From positions 34,041,724 through 34,105,723 of the forward strand of contig NC_092463.1 in the NCBI RefSeq assembly GCF_047495875.1: a stretch of 64,000 nt of DNA. Reading direction: 5' to 3'. Below the pieces are notes generated by a model. It ran no database searches, had not been told where the DNA came from, and saw nothing but the letters and a program-made list of their open reading frames with translations. Positions within the stretch are counted from its first letter, which is position 1, and each line of letters begins with the position of its first letter. Shown piece by piece: positions 28,855 through 41,329 of the stretch. This DNA is from Pithys albifrons albifrons (Eukaryota; Chordata; Aves; Passeriformes; Thamnophilidae). Made by a program: the position numbers and the translations under genes.

Positions 28855-30955
28855 ATAACCTTCAGGTTTTACAGCTATTTACAGGTAGTGTCTTAGAGAA
28901 TTATGAAAATTATTATTTGTAGAGAAAGTAAGTAAATATTGATTGGTTGACAAACAGTTTGATGAAATTCAGAGGAGGTTGATGTAAAGGGATGTGTATA
29001 GGAGATGTAGAAAAATCCCCAATTTGCATATAAAACAGAAGTCTCTAATTAGACTACTGTGATCTAAGAATGAGGTCTGAGAAGTGTGTTAAGGCAGTTA
29101 CTATTAACTCAGTGTGCAGGAGCAACTCAGAGGGAGGGAGTGGGGGAAAGACTGAGAAATTATTAGAAAAGGAACCAAGACCAGAACACTAAACCTTTTC
29201 TGTTATGTATGAGCCCCTGGTGCCACACCATATACAATGGCATGTGAAGGGTTGAACCCCTAATCACAAAAATGACACAGTAGGACTGGAAAAGATTTAG
29301 AGTCAGATTATAAAAATTACCTAATTTATATAAGCATTTCCCTATAAGGTACAGATAAAGAGACTGAGACAGAAACATCCACAAGTGGCACATTTTGTTG
29401 CATTTCAATAACATTCTTACTTAATTCTACTGCCCTTTTAAAATTAACTCTCATGCTTAATTTATGCCAGTTGTAAGACTGCCTGAAAGCAAGCGCCAGA
29501 GTTTGGATTATGTCTTCTATTGTTGATAATGTACTGATTGCAAGAAAAAAAAAGAACACACAGAGCACAGACAGCAGTCATGTCTCTGTCAGAAACCAGC
29601 TTAATATGCTGTATTTTTCTGAAAAAGACTTGTAACTGGGAGAGTGCAGATAGTTCTGCTAGCGTAGTGTAGTTTATCTTGCTTTCATAGTATGTTTTCT
29701 AGATGCTTTTTGATGTTGTGTTTTAATGGCTTCATTGGAAACCAGAGTAGGAAGATACCAAAAACTGTACACGCCTTCCTGTGATATGCAAGCTTGCAAA
29801 CTGTATTAATAGAATGATGCTTAGTACTTTGTCGTGTGATTACACCTAATTAAACTTCTCTGGTAATTAATTTGTTTTTGTTGTGCCCTTATCCTGTTAG
29901 TAACTCTGTCAGATGTAAGGTCCACTGTCTAAAACAGAATATGAAATGTGACATGTTTGTAACAGAAAACCAACCAAAAATGTCCTTCAGGGAGACAAAG
30001 GAATGGTGTAAATAGTATTGACATGTTGAACCATGTTGCTAGAGGCACTTTATTTGCTCAGATGCTTTCTCTTATCAGATGCACAAGACTGGTTTAGATG
30101 TGCTGATGAGCTGTACCTGAGCACAGATGTGAAATGTAAAGTTTTAAGTGGATTCTATGTTTTATTGAGTATGTTGTTTAAGTGGCTCTGCTCATCTCTT
30201 GCAGTGCACAGAGCTGTTGGCTTAACTGATGTTCCAAAGGCTTCCACAAATGGATGTCTCTAGCTAAACAAAATCAGAGCAAAGTGTGCAGAGACAAATT
30301 TAAAAATGCCTGCCTTAGCCCAAAGCTACCACATCCCTGGTGCCAAGAACTGAACAGTTATCTTGAGTCATGTCTGTGTTACCAAGTTGTGCAAAGCAAT
30401 AAAATGCATCTATTTATAAAGTAAAGCATGAGGTGCTGGAGATCCAGCATCCACTTCATATGTTCTTTGATATGTTTTATTTCAAACTGCTTCTAGCATT
30501 ATTCTGTGTGCCTGTTAACAGCTGGAGCAGATTACATGCACTGTTGAAGTCCATCTTCCAAATAAGTTTTATCTGAAAGGATTCCAGTTCGTAGGCTCAG
30601 AGGCTACTTTGCAGTATGAGCCAAAGTCTGGTAGGCAGAGCCATTAAAAGCGCAGTGTTGTTTTGAACTAACAGACTATGGTAGAGGCGTCCCAAGCCTC
30701 CTAACACAATGGATCCATGTTACAAATGTGAAATCACAATATAGTACCATCGTTACCAATGAAACACTGTTACCTGAGTTAAGTACTTTAACAGTGCCCA
30801 GCCCTCCTGGCAGGCTATTAAAATTAAACAAAAAAAAAAGATGGTGTGGGCCAGTGGTCTGCAATCATTTTGTTCTGGTACTACATCAGTAAAGATTTTT
30901 TGAGTACAAGCCCTCCAAATGTGCATATTCTAATATTTTCTCCCTGCACCACAGT

Positions 30956-31755
30956 GAATCATAGAATCATTTAGTTTGGGAAAGACTTCTGAGGTCATCC
31001 AGTCCAACCATCAACCCAGCACTGCCAAGTGCACTGCCAAACCAATTCCCTAAGTGCCACATATGCTTCCATGGATGGTGATTCCACTACTTCTTTGGGT
31101 GTCCCATCCCAATTCTTGATAACCCTGTTGTTGAAGAAATTTTACTACTATCCAATCTAAACCTCTGCTGGTGCAACTTGAGGCTGTTTCGTTTTGTCCT
31201 GTCACTTGGTGCCTGGGACAAGAGGCTGACTCCCACCTCACTCCATGCTCCTTTCAAGTAGTTGAAGAGTGCAGTAAGGTCTTCCCTGAGCCTCCTTTTC
31301 TCCAGGCTGAACGACCCCAGCTCCCTCAGTGGCCCCTCATAAGACCTGTGCTCCAGACCCTTCACCAGCTCTGTTGCCCTCCTGTGGACACACTCCAGCA
31401 CCTCAATGTATATCTTGTAGTAAGGAGCCCAAAATTGGACACAGGATTTGAAGTGCATCCTCACCAGCACTGAGAACAGGGGGACAACCACTGCCCTGGT
31501 CCTGCTGGCCACACTATTGCTGATACAGGCCAGGATACCACTGGCCTTCTTGGCAGACACTGGTTCATGTTCAACTGCTCTTGACCAGCACTCCCAGGTT
31601 CTTTTCTGCTGGGCAGCTTTCCAACCATTCTGCCCCTAGCCTGCAGTGCTCCATGGAGTTGTGATGTTGTCAAAGTGTAGGATGCAGCACTTCACCTTAT
31701 TGAACTTCATACCTTGGCCCATCAATCCAGCCTGTCCAGATCCCTCTACCTCATA
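30956..31755 (-). mobile_element. CR1 LINE fragment, 3' end (5'-truncated)
   Basis: The left edge shows the CR1 3' end in reverse: GAATCATAGAATCAT, then a block ending GTCATCCAGTCCAACC. On the minus strand a 157-codon open frame (31560 down to 31087) encodes the C-terminal part of CR1 ORF2, with recognisable stretches such as [30 protein letters not shown]-like text (LECVHRRAT), [11 protein letters not shown] and [18 protein letters not shown]. Sequence further right, to about 31755, still matches CR1 and stops at a block normally reading CCAGCCTGTCCAGATCCCTCT. The copy therefore keeps about 800 bp of the 3' end. CR1 is the dominant LINE of birds and inserts as 5'-truncated copies. The fragment lacks the reverse-transcriptase core and is dead, even though the surviving frame is long. 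Confidence 0.93.
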
Positions 31756-32320
31756 CACAACAATTTCTAGGATTGCTCTGTCAGAAATATTTACATTCAA
31801 TTTCAGCTGCATCATCATTATGACAAGATTAGGTGGAATGCTGAGATTGCAAAGGTAACACATATCTTCACTTTTAGCATTTCTACATAGAATAACATTT
31901 CTGTTTTCTCTGATTATTTATAACCTGCTTTGTTACTGTTGTTATGCTCTATCAAAATACTCTTGATTTAAAAATTATAAATACTGTAATATTTTCACTG
32001 TGGTGCTTCAGTAGCATGATGACATTAACCTCTCCGTTAACAGATAGTCTGATCCCCTGTGGAAATTTGTACTGCTCAGTCATATAATTTTAAAGGGTTC
32101 TTCTGCATTCTTACCATTCTTGGTAATTGAGCATAATTTAAAATGAGAGAGAATTACATAAGATTTATCATTCTGGAATATGAAACTAAATATCTGATGC
32201 TACCCATTGAAGTGTAGGGGAAGGGCAATTCTCCCATCAGTGGAAGAGGTTTTACCAGCAATGGTTTTATAGTGGCGAGAACCACTTTGAACCAGCTGCC
32301 CCTGAAGAACACCAAAGCGC
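31756..32320 (+). other. Intron between CR1 and LTR (nothing seen)
   Basis: AT-rich sequence with no gene or recognised repeat. Confidence 0.6.
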
Positions 32321-32760
32321 TGTGACAGTTTAAGGGATTCTAATGGACATTTAATGAATGGTTTTTGCATTATGTATGTTTTCTTCTGTTTGGTAATGGT
32401 TATTCAAACAGCGTCCTAGTTGTTTGTTTCTCCTGTAGAGATCCTACCCATGTTTTTGTTCCCCTGACCCCTCAGGTCTGCTTTCCCACCTCTGTCAGAG
32501 TCTCGAACTCTGATTGGCTGTTGGGTGCGATCCCCCATTGGTCAATTGTTGAATCCCTGCACCTGTTATTGGTGCATTTTTCAATCCTGTTCCCCCCAAA
32601 TGGGCATCCAGGTCCCACCCATATTTCCAGAGAGTTCCATCCTAAACCTACAAAAGAAAGTGTTTTGCCTTAATAAAGTGCTTCTGTTCCATGGAATTTA
32701 GGAGTCCTGTCATCTTCCCAGGTGCAACGCTGGGAGCAGGACCTGGGATCGCCCATCCAG
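32321..32760 (+). mobile_element. Retroviral-type LTR, probable solo LTR
   Basis: The stretch has the order expected of an LTR promoter on the + strand. There are three inverted CCAAT boxes (ATTGG at 32513, 32537 and 32568), a TATA-like ACAAAAG about 80 bp on, and AATAAA at 32672-32677. Downstream lies GC-richer sequence resembling U5. A plausible 5' end TGTGACAG lies at 32321. The right end is uncertain (32720-32770) and no convincing target-site duplication was found. No internal retroviral genes are present. It lies in the same direction as GPHN, so its polyadenylation signal is in sense orientation within the intron. Call based on architecture; family not known to me. Confidence 0.6.
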
Positions 32761-34040
32761 TGGCTGCAGATAAGAGCTTAACGTAAAGATATTTTAAAAT
32801 TCTTGTCCTTCTTTGATAAACCAGAAAATAACCCTTCTTCATGTATTTGGAGCAAGGAACATGTTCTATATTTTAAAAACTATTTCTAGGGAGTAAATGC
32901 TATATAAAACAGGCAGTGTCTAAAAATAAAGCTGACTGTCATTTGGGACACTGAAGCCAACACTTGAGTTTTACAGAGTATCTTAAGGCTCTAAATGACA
33001 GCAGATAATTATCTTCAGGCTAAAGATGACTAAGTTTAAGTCAGGGAACTCTAAAGAACTGCTTTGCATACAAAAGCTTCAAGTGCTTCTAAGTACTATT
33101 TCAAACTGCAAATGCTTCTGTTGGTGAGAAAGGGATGGTTGTGTTTAAAATGCAAAAACGAGTATTTGTGTGTTATGTGCTTAGTGTAATTAAAGCTTTT
33201 GCATTCATGACACTTACTGAGTTCTGAGAGAGCCAGCAAAAGAAATAAAAAATCAAAGCTCACAGTAATGGAAAACTATTAGTTTTCTTAGGATGAAGTC
33301 TTTTCCGCAGACCTAAGTGTGGAAAGTACTTATGACAAATGTTCTGAGCTTTTCAGCCAATAGTTGATATACAGATGTGAAGCTGTATTCATAATGATAC
33401 AGTTCCCTACATTTGCTATTTTGTTTTAATCGAAATAGCTGAGCTACACCTCATATATTTTGGTAGTCAGGCACTTCTACAATGTGTTTTTATCTTTAAA
33501 TGTTTTCTATGAAACAACATGTAGATTTTTACTATAATATTTGTGTGTGCTCATCCAAAATATTTTGAATTTCGATATTTTGTTTCACAGTTTTAGTATC
33601 TTGAACTCTTTAAAAAACAATCTATATTTGGACAAGTAATATGTTAGCAGAGTCATAGTATTGCAACAGCAAAAACTGAGCTAATTTTGTTGTAGTTCAT
33701 CTAACACCACGGTAATCTCATAATGTACAAACTGAAAAAAAATTGGATTTCTTCTCTGATGGAATAAATAGTGAATTACAGGCTAGCTTTTATTGAAAAG
33801 ACTTTAAATTCTCTCTGCTAGATTTCTACCAATGAAAACAATACTGGACATGTTTGAGCACTTTTCTTACCTTTTGAGGATGGCTAAATAATAGGGAAAG
33901 AAAACCAAAGGAAATATTCTAACTGTCCTCATAATTATGGATTTTGAATATGTATGAAACATGAATTATCATGTGATCAGCTATCTTCAAATTTCATCCC
34001 TTTATGTCATCTTAAATTAAAAATCTGTTCTGTCAAAAAA
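32761..34040 (+). other. Intron between LTR and second CR1 (nothing seen)
   Basis: AT-rich intron. No coding sequence or recognised repeat. Confidence 0.6.
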
Positions 34041-34480
34041 TCATTTAGTTTGAAAAATACCTTTAAAATCATCGAGCCCAACTGTAAACCTAACACTGCC
34101 AAGTCCGCCTCTGAACCATGTCCCCAGGTGCCACATCTACACAATTTTTAAATACCTTCAGGGGTGGTGACTCCACCACCTCCCTGGGCACTGTTTCAAT
34201 GCTTGATAATCCTTTTGGTGAGAAATTTTTCCTAATATCCGATCTAAACCCCTCCTGATGCAACTTGAGGCCATGTCCTCCCTTCCGATTTATTTATTAT
34301 TTATTCCTTGTTACTTGCAAAAAGAGATCAAACTCCACCTCACTACAGCCTCCTTTCAGGTTGTTGTAGAGAGTAGTAAGGTTCCCTCAGAGCCTCCTTT
34401 TCTCCAGGCTGAACAAGCCACAGCTGCTCCTCACAGGACTTGCGCTCCAGACCCTTCAGCAGCTTTGTTGCCTGTCTCAC
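34041..34480 (-). mobile_element. CR1 LINE fragment, 3' part
   Basis: The reverse-oriented CR1 3' region runs from TCATTTAGTTTGAAAAATACC through the typical GGTGACTCCACCACCTCCCTG and CGATCTAAACC blocks to CTCCAGACCCTTCAGCAGC. On the minus strand, 34528-34343 reads remnants of the ORF2 end (LLKGLERKSCEEQL and similar). It is more diverged than the copy at 30956, with frame breaks and an AT-rich insertion near 34290. About 440 bp are retained. Confidence 0.9.
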
Positions 34481-36989
34481 ATTGTCAGCAGTCACAACCT
34501 GATTCTTCAAAATTAACACACTGTGCACAAGTTTTTCTCTGACTGCACACTTAATGTCACTTTTAAATCACTTAAACTTGTAGGTTTCAAAGTCAGGAAT
34601 AAGATTCAGTGCATCAAACCCACTAACATATAACAAGTTTTTTTTTACACAGAGGGTGGGTAATAGCTTACCAATAAAAAAAAATAACAAAATCAATTTA
34701 AAATTCAAACTGTGGTATATGCAGTTAATTTAAAATGGTTCTCTAGATCAGTGCTATTTCTCTGATGCAAAACTCCCCATGGAAACAAGATTTATCTCTC
34801 TCTTCTCCATCGTTGATTATCTGGAGGGAACTGAAGGTAACATCCAAACTACAGAGTTTGCAAAAGAATTAAACATTTCCCTATCCAACCTTAGTCAGAC
34901 ATGGAAATCTATTCAAAGAACAGAGATTACTGATTCAAATTTTTCTACAAGTAGGTCAGTGAGAGGTTTAATCTTCCCTACAAAAGCATCATTATAAGAA
35001 AAGGAGCCTAAAGGTGTGAAGCCTGTTTATTTTTTTAGTCTGCAATTATTTCCTGAGCAAAGTAGTATTATTTTGTCATTACTGTAAATTAGGATGACCA
35101 GATGTTAACTTGCTAGTTAAGACCTCCAACTGAGTATATTTAATTGAAGTGGTAGTCTGTTTTCATGTGTCTTAGTTTTATCATGGTTATTATTAGTTTT
35201 TTTCGTAATGGATTAAAAATGAAATGGATTCAAATTAAATATATTTAGTGTTGCCAATGTCTTATGATGTTTTCTTGGTGATATTTTGAAATTTGGGTGA
35301 CAGACAAAAAATGCTTAGAGTTTCCTACTAAAAATATCTCTGCTTTTGAAGTTAGAAGTGAAATCTGAAACAGCAGCTAAAGACTTAAGGGACTACTAAA
35401 TGATCTGTGACATTTAGGAAGGAATAGCTATAGTGGCTTGGAAATTGGCTTCATTTTTTAGATTTGATCAGTGTGAATTGTTGCAGCTGCAAAACCAAAA
35501 TTACTGTACTTAGATTCCTGGGTACAAATGTAAAGCCTCTTGGAAGATTGCTGCTATAGAATTATTGGATTCCTGGTAGACCTGATATTTAACCACAAAT
35601 TTATAACTGTTATCAGAAAAAAAAAGTCTTTGATTTCTTTTTATTGTCTTCAGAGTTCATAGGTATTACTGGGCCTGGGGAAAAAACTTCCAGAACTGAA
35701 AAGACTTGGAATGTAATTGCAAGAAAAAAGCAAGGGCTTCTCCTTCTGGAGTCAGAAGTGATGAGTGTTGAAATGAAAAAGGACTTCTGTGTGTGTATGT
35801 GTTTGTTCTGTACTTGGATGGGAAAGCGAGAGAGAGGGATGTGCCAGATTCATTCTGCATCTTAGTAAGAAAGGCCTGAAAACAAGCAGCTGAATGAAAT
35901 AGCTGCTTTTGCAAAGCAGAATAACAGGAGAAATATAGATAGCAAATTAATCTTACTCCCTTCAGATACTGGAAGCTGTGTGTTCGTGCAGCATTGGATC
36001 AATCTCTGGATGGACTTCCCCACTCCTGTGAAATTCTTGCTACGCTTTTAGATACAGGAAAACCACGCTGGTAGTGTAATCACCAGTACTGAGTGGGAGC
36101 TGCCTACAGGCTCCTCCATTGCAATGAGGTAGATGAGTCTGTCCTTTGGCCAGAGGCGTTTGTCCACATGACACATCCCTGTAAACCACGCTGGGCACAG
36201 AGCACAGGGCAGCCTTCTGTGGAAACTTCAGGGGAACTCTTATGTGGATTGCTGTCTCCTTGATGTATAGTGGTCTCCTGATCAGGAGCACTGGAATATT
36301 AGAAATGTTATAAACGGGACATTGTGTGGTCCTTAATTTCCAGAGGCTGCTGCCCAGTTGTTGCTCACAGATAAAATTTATTGCATATCTTCCTCATCCA
36401 CTAATGCCACCTACTCTCCCTTACTGAAAATACTATCTGAATGACTGTGCTGCCTGTGTAGGCTCTTCATCACTCTCCAGAACTAAAGTGGCAATTGTCT
36501 CTACAAGGGAAAGCAGTAGTCCAGAGATAACATATACTGTGTGCATCATAATCCTCAAAGTAGAATGTGTGGGAGATGATACAACTCTTTGAAAGAGGCA
36601 ATATGGTATTTTTAATTATTCAGATGATGCCTTTTTTCTGAGTTGCATTCAGCAGTTGACAAGTGATTTGAACTTGTCCAGAAAGGTAGGTTTTGCAATT
36701 AAAAACCAAAAAATTACTTATATAAACATTTTCATATAACAGACCATATGTTAGAATAATGGTAATGTAAGGCAGGAGATACAGTTGAAAAGACTCATTA
36801 TTTATTATGCAACTCTTCTTTGAACTATATAAAGAACTGTGGATTCTTGTAAAGGTTACCACGTGTGTCTTCTTAAATCTTATTTAATATATTATATATA
36901 TTATTTAAAATAACAAACAAGTACTTCCTAGTCCAGAGGGCTTTCTATGATTTCACAACGCTAAAAATGATTCATGCTTTAGAAGGAGG
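34481..36989 (+). other. Intron between second and third CR1 (no gene seen)
   Basis: AT-rich sequence. A GC-richer piece at about 36050-36300 includes an 83-codon minus-strand open frame with no recognised family. It is left unassigned. Confidence 0.55.
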
Positions 36990-37880
36990 GGTTCTAATCA
37001 GTGGCCACAGGGTCTATTTGGAGACTTGTCACTAGTGGTGTCTCCCAAGGTTCAATACTGGGCCCAGTATTCTTTACATTATTCATCGATAACTTGGATG
37101 AGGGCGCAGATGCCTCCTCAGCAAGGTCACTGATGACGAAGCTGGGAGGAGTGGCCAGTAGCCCAGAGTGCTGTGCAGCTCTTCAGAAGGACCTTGGCAG
37201 CTTGGAGACATGGGCAGAGCAGAACTGCCCAAAGGCAAAGGCACCTGAGGAATAATGGCCCCATGCCCAGTACAGGTGGGGACTGACCTGCTGGAAAAGC
37301 AGCTCTGCAGAGAAGGGCCTGGGGGTCCTGGTGGACAGCAAGCTGTGCATGAACCAGCAGTGTGTCCTGGTGGCCAAGAAGGGCAGTGTAATCCTGGGGT
37401 GCATTAGGAAGAGCATGGCCAGCAGGTCAAGGGAGGTGATCCTGCCCCTCCACAGAGCCCTTGTGAGGCCTCAGCTGGAGTGCTGTGTCCAGTTCTGGGC
37501 TCCTCAGTACAAGAGACACCTGGAGTTTCTGGAGTGAGTTGAGTGGAAGGTGACAAAACTGATTAAGGGACTGGAGCATCTCTTATGGGGAAAGCCCGAG
37601 GGAGCTGGGCCTGTTCAGCCTCAAGGAGAGATGACTTGAGAGGGGCATCATCAATGTCCATAAGTATCTGAAGGGATGGTACAAGAGAATGGATCCAGGC
37701 TCTTCTTGGTGCCAAGCAATAGTACAAGAGGCAATGGGGAGAAACTGTTGCACAAGAAGTTCCATCTGAACATGAGGAAGAACTTCTTTACTGTGCAGGT
37801 GACTGATCACTGGGACAGATTGCCCAGGGAGGTTGTGGAGTCTCCCTCCCTTGCACAGGATTATGTCCAAATAGTTCTTG
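36990..37880 (+). mobile_element. CR1 LINE fragment (reverse transcriptase and C-terminal ORF2 region), broken
   Basis: Plus-strand CR1 ORF2 sequence in three disrupted frames. About 37001-37255 contains the reverse-transcriptase segment VTSGVSQGSILGP and FIDNLDEGAD. About 37331-37537 contains GCIRKSMASRSREVILPL and QLECCVQFWAPQYK. About 37676-37933 contains [16 protein letters not shown] and [14 protein letters not shown]. The FADDTKLGG block that carries the catalytic aspartates reads SLMTKLGG here, because of a small indel, and a further stretch is missing near 37240. The copy lacks the CR1 3' terminus as well as the 5' part, so it is truncated at both ends. Non-functional. Confidence 0.93.
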
Positions 37881-40800
37881 AATATCTCTGCAATAGTCAA
37901 GAGACTCAATATGATCACTACAAGCATTTGTAAGGAGAAAGCATTCTATATTTCTGTCATTCTGATACTACTATTTAGTATTTCTTTTATCATTTATTAA
38001 GTTAGACATATGTCCTTAGAAAAACAGAAATGACAAGTGATTCTGCTTAGAATCATCCTTTCTAAGTCCTTTCACGCATTTTTTTGAACTTTGTGCATGT
38101 CCTAGTCAACCTCTATGGCTTTGTTAGCATTTTGAGACTGGGTTGAGCTTGATCTCTCCTGTGAAAGCAGCTGGTTTATTAAGCTTCTGTTTGCTCCATT
38201 TTCAACAACTTTAACAAATTAGGAAGACTTCTTACAAAGTTATCTCCACTTTATCTGGCTCAGAAAGATACACATTCTGTTTTTCTATACATATAATCTT
38301 TATCATGAAAAAAAATGATAGCATATCTTTCTTTATAGCACAAAATTATTTCCAAGAATTTAGGACCTTAGAAACAGTGGCGATTGGAATACAAAGAATT
38401 TGGTGTAAGTGCTGTAGGTTGTTTGATATCCTGTATGTTATTTTGCGTGAGAGATTTCCAACACCATAAAGGCATGTTTGAACAACCTTAGTAACCTGGC
38501 GGATCTTATTTCCCTTTATACCAGCTGCAGAAACAGTTGGAAGGCAATTTTGAAATTTCTTCAGGATTTTGAATGTTTTTGTTGCCATCTGACTCCCAAG
38601 TAATTTTGTTTGTTAGGATGTATGAAGAAAAAACAGCATCTTTTAAAAACATTCCAAAGTAGAAATGACCAGGTTTTATCTCTTAGGGAAAGAAGTCTTT
38701 CTAATGTGAGTTCTTCTGCATCATTTTTCTCATGAGTATAATCGTTAGAATCTTTGATTGCAGTGGGATCATCTAATGCTGACACCTCTGCAAGCCGCAA
38801 TGGAAGCAGACGATGGCTCGTCAAATTCTGTGGTAACAGCTTTCACCCAGTATTATACAATAACTATAATCCTTTGGGCAGATAAGAGGGATTCTGCATG
38901 GACTGAATCCTGAAAAGGTATTCCCTTTTAAGAGTATGGCCTTTTCAATTTAGTAATGGATTGTCTTCTAAGTGTCAAAAAGTTCTTTCACTACATTTCA
39001 CTCTTCGGATGCTTATAGTCACTTAAGAATAAACAATAACCTAATCAGCAAGGCAGCCTATTACTAGTTAATTCTATTATTTTTTTATTTTGTCTTCATT
39101 AAAAAACTCAACAAGGGCTTATAGTGAAAATGCTTTTTTCTGTAATGATCACAGTTACTTATTTTTCATTGCCCTCAACAGCTGTCAGCATATTGTTTGC
39201 TTTAAGAACCATCAATGAATCTCAATTGATAGTTATCCTTTCCTACACGCTTTTGAGAATCGTTTGCAGTCTCCAGTATTACTCCTACTCAACAGATAAT
39301 GGAAAAGTGCAGGCAGTCTAATCAGTTCCAGAATACTCCAACTTCTTTCTTTTCTTGTATATACCTTTGTTGTTTTCTATCACAAGAATGTATCAGAGCA
39401 GCATGTTCATATCTTCCTTATATTTAGAGAACTGAAGGACGTTGGGGTTTTTTTGGATGAAGTGTCTTCTTTATTGGTGGTTTATCTTCTGGAAGCTAAA
39501 TCTGACATTGATTATTAGACCTGGAAGGTCGTTTACCATCTGAAATTGGTACTATCATAGATCACAATAAGATCATACCTTTAGTTGTTAGGCCACGTGG
39601 CCTGTACATGCGCTGGTTGATTTGAAACAGCTTACATTTAATTTATTCATTTACAATTAGGTGCCAGAGAATTAATACAGCTGATAGATAGTAACCTTAA
39701 AATATCACATCTTCTAGAAGGATCCCTTACAAATATGTAGAGATGTCAGTTAGGCCGGCTTCTTTATTGCACAGGAGGAACATATTTAGGATTTACCTGC
39801 TTTTTCACTGATCATTTGTCCAAGGTAAAACATTTACTGGTCTTTTAAGGGTATGTTTTGAAGACAGCTGTCTGTCTGGTATGACAGTATAATCCTGAAC
39901 TGGATAGAGAGAGAGGACAACTGCAATTCCATGCAGGCCCATTTTAGTATATTCTTTAGAATTTGATAAACTAGACTTCACCAAGGACATTTCTGTGAGG
40001 ATATAATTGACCTTTGCTGTTTCACATAGGGATATTCTTTGGAGGACCCAGTAAGTATGTTCTTTGCGCTACTGCCTGTGCTTCTGCTGAAATGTACTCA
40101 TTGTTTTGGCATCTCAAGCCTGGCTTAGTAGAGCCATACAGCAATTTTGCATGGATTCGGCTTGCAAAATGGTTCTTCTGCTTTTATGGGGTGTTGATTG
40201 TAAGTTGCCATGATTGGCACACATACAGAGAAATATTCAGTAAAGACATAATTGTGAGGTTTTTTGTTTTGTGATTTCACCACGTTTTGACAGTGGGGGT
40301 AGTCATAAGCAGCTATGTGAGATTTGCTTTGTAGTCTCCATATACATTGTATTTTAGCTCTTCCATGGCTTTTCTTCAACCTGTGTCTTCAAAGACAAAG
40401 CATTAATCAATCTCTAGGGTAGTCAGTTTTTACTACTCTCCAGAGAAATGATAGCCAGTAGCATGAAAATATCTAGACATGCATAGTCTATGAGAAATCA
40501 GTATTGTTTGTATGATATGTTTTTTGCTGCTTTGGTCTCAACTCTTTCAGAATATTTTTTCCATGTAGCTCCTTTCATTTCTTTCTGTACTTTGGTGAGG
40601 GTACCAGGTCTCTCTCTCTGATTGAGTACACTGATGTTCACACATCTCACAACTCACATCTTTCTAACAGCTCATGTGTTGTATTGTTCGTGACTGATGA
40701 CAGTTTTCCACTGTTCATGCAGTGGAAAACCACTACATTATAGTGGTTCCTTCTCCCCTTTTAAGCTCTAAAATTCTTACTTCTGCTTACTCCTTCTGAT

Positions 40801-41329
40801 TGTATCTATGACGGTGGCACATTTGGAGACCGTTTTCTCAGCCAGCTACTGACGTATATAGGTCCTTAGAGTTGCAATTTTAGATACTACCTGTATATGG
40901 GCAGAGTGTCTGTTCTTCTTCCAGAAGTCCTTCTTGAAGTGATGCCAAAATTACAGAGTAGCTAGAAAATTAGTCTTTCGGTACTCATATCCAGATCTTC
41001 TGTTTCTTTGATTGATTTTTATACTTTACATTCTTGATTTCATAAAGCCTTTCTAATTTCTCTTCAAAGGTCCAAGTCTTCTAGTTTGTTCCTTTGCTTC
41101 TTGCATTGTGGGATAATCCAAAAGTTTGGCTGTCCTCACACAGTGATTGTTCAGATGGCTTTCTGTTGCTGAGTGGACTTGAGGAATGCCATATGGCCAA
41201 AGCAAATTCTGTTAGATCTCTGGGCAAACTTAGTATTTGTATTGTATGGTATTTAGGCATTTGCTGTAAAGGCCACCTTGCGTTCTCCCTTTGCTTTCAC
41301 CCAGCCTTGTGTTAGTCTGATAGTATCCA
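37881..41329 (+). other. Intron, unassigned (possible very old retroelement remnants)
   Basis: AT-rich sequence without an intact gene. A stretch at 39585-39608 reads LLGHVACT on the + strand, reminiscent of a conserved block in DIRS-type reverse transcriptases of turtles, but it is embedded in stop codons. A hairpin pair lies at 40703-40748. Confidence 0.4.
40703..40748. repeat. Two adjoining perfect hairpins
   Basis: GTTTTCCACTG (40703-40713) and its reverse complement (40720-40730) flank a 6-base loop. Overlapping the right arm, AACCACTA (40728-40735) pairs with TAGTGGTT (40741-40748) around a 5-base loop. The two folds share bases, so they are alternatives in part. Confidence 0.75.

Larger units (their letters stand above)
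20152..30955 (+). other. GPHN intron segment (no gene seen)
   Basis: AT-rich intron without recognisable coding sequence. It contains small tandem duplications (22813-22890, 25804-25860) and a T/G-rich low-complexity stretch (28791-28854). Short open frames on both strands have no family resemblance. Confidence 0.65.

Noticed and set aside
31087..31560. 157-codon minus-strand open frame as a host gene
   Set aside because: It is the C-terminal piece of CR1 ORF2 in a 5'-truncated LINE copy.
36040..36291. Possible processed pseudogene (83-codon minus-strand frame in a GC-richer piece)
   Set aside because: No protein family recognised, and no poly(A) tract or flanking duplication.
38346..38824. 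Two adjoining minus-strand open frames considered as a transposon ORF
   Set aside because: They are in different frames, lysine- and serine-rich from AT-rich sequence, and show no transposase or polymerase motif.
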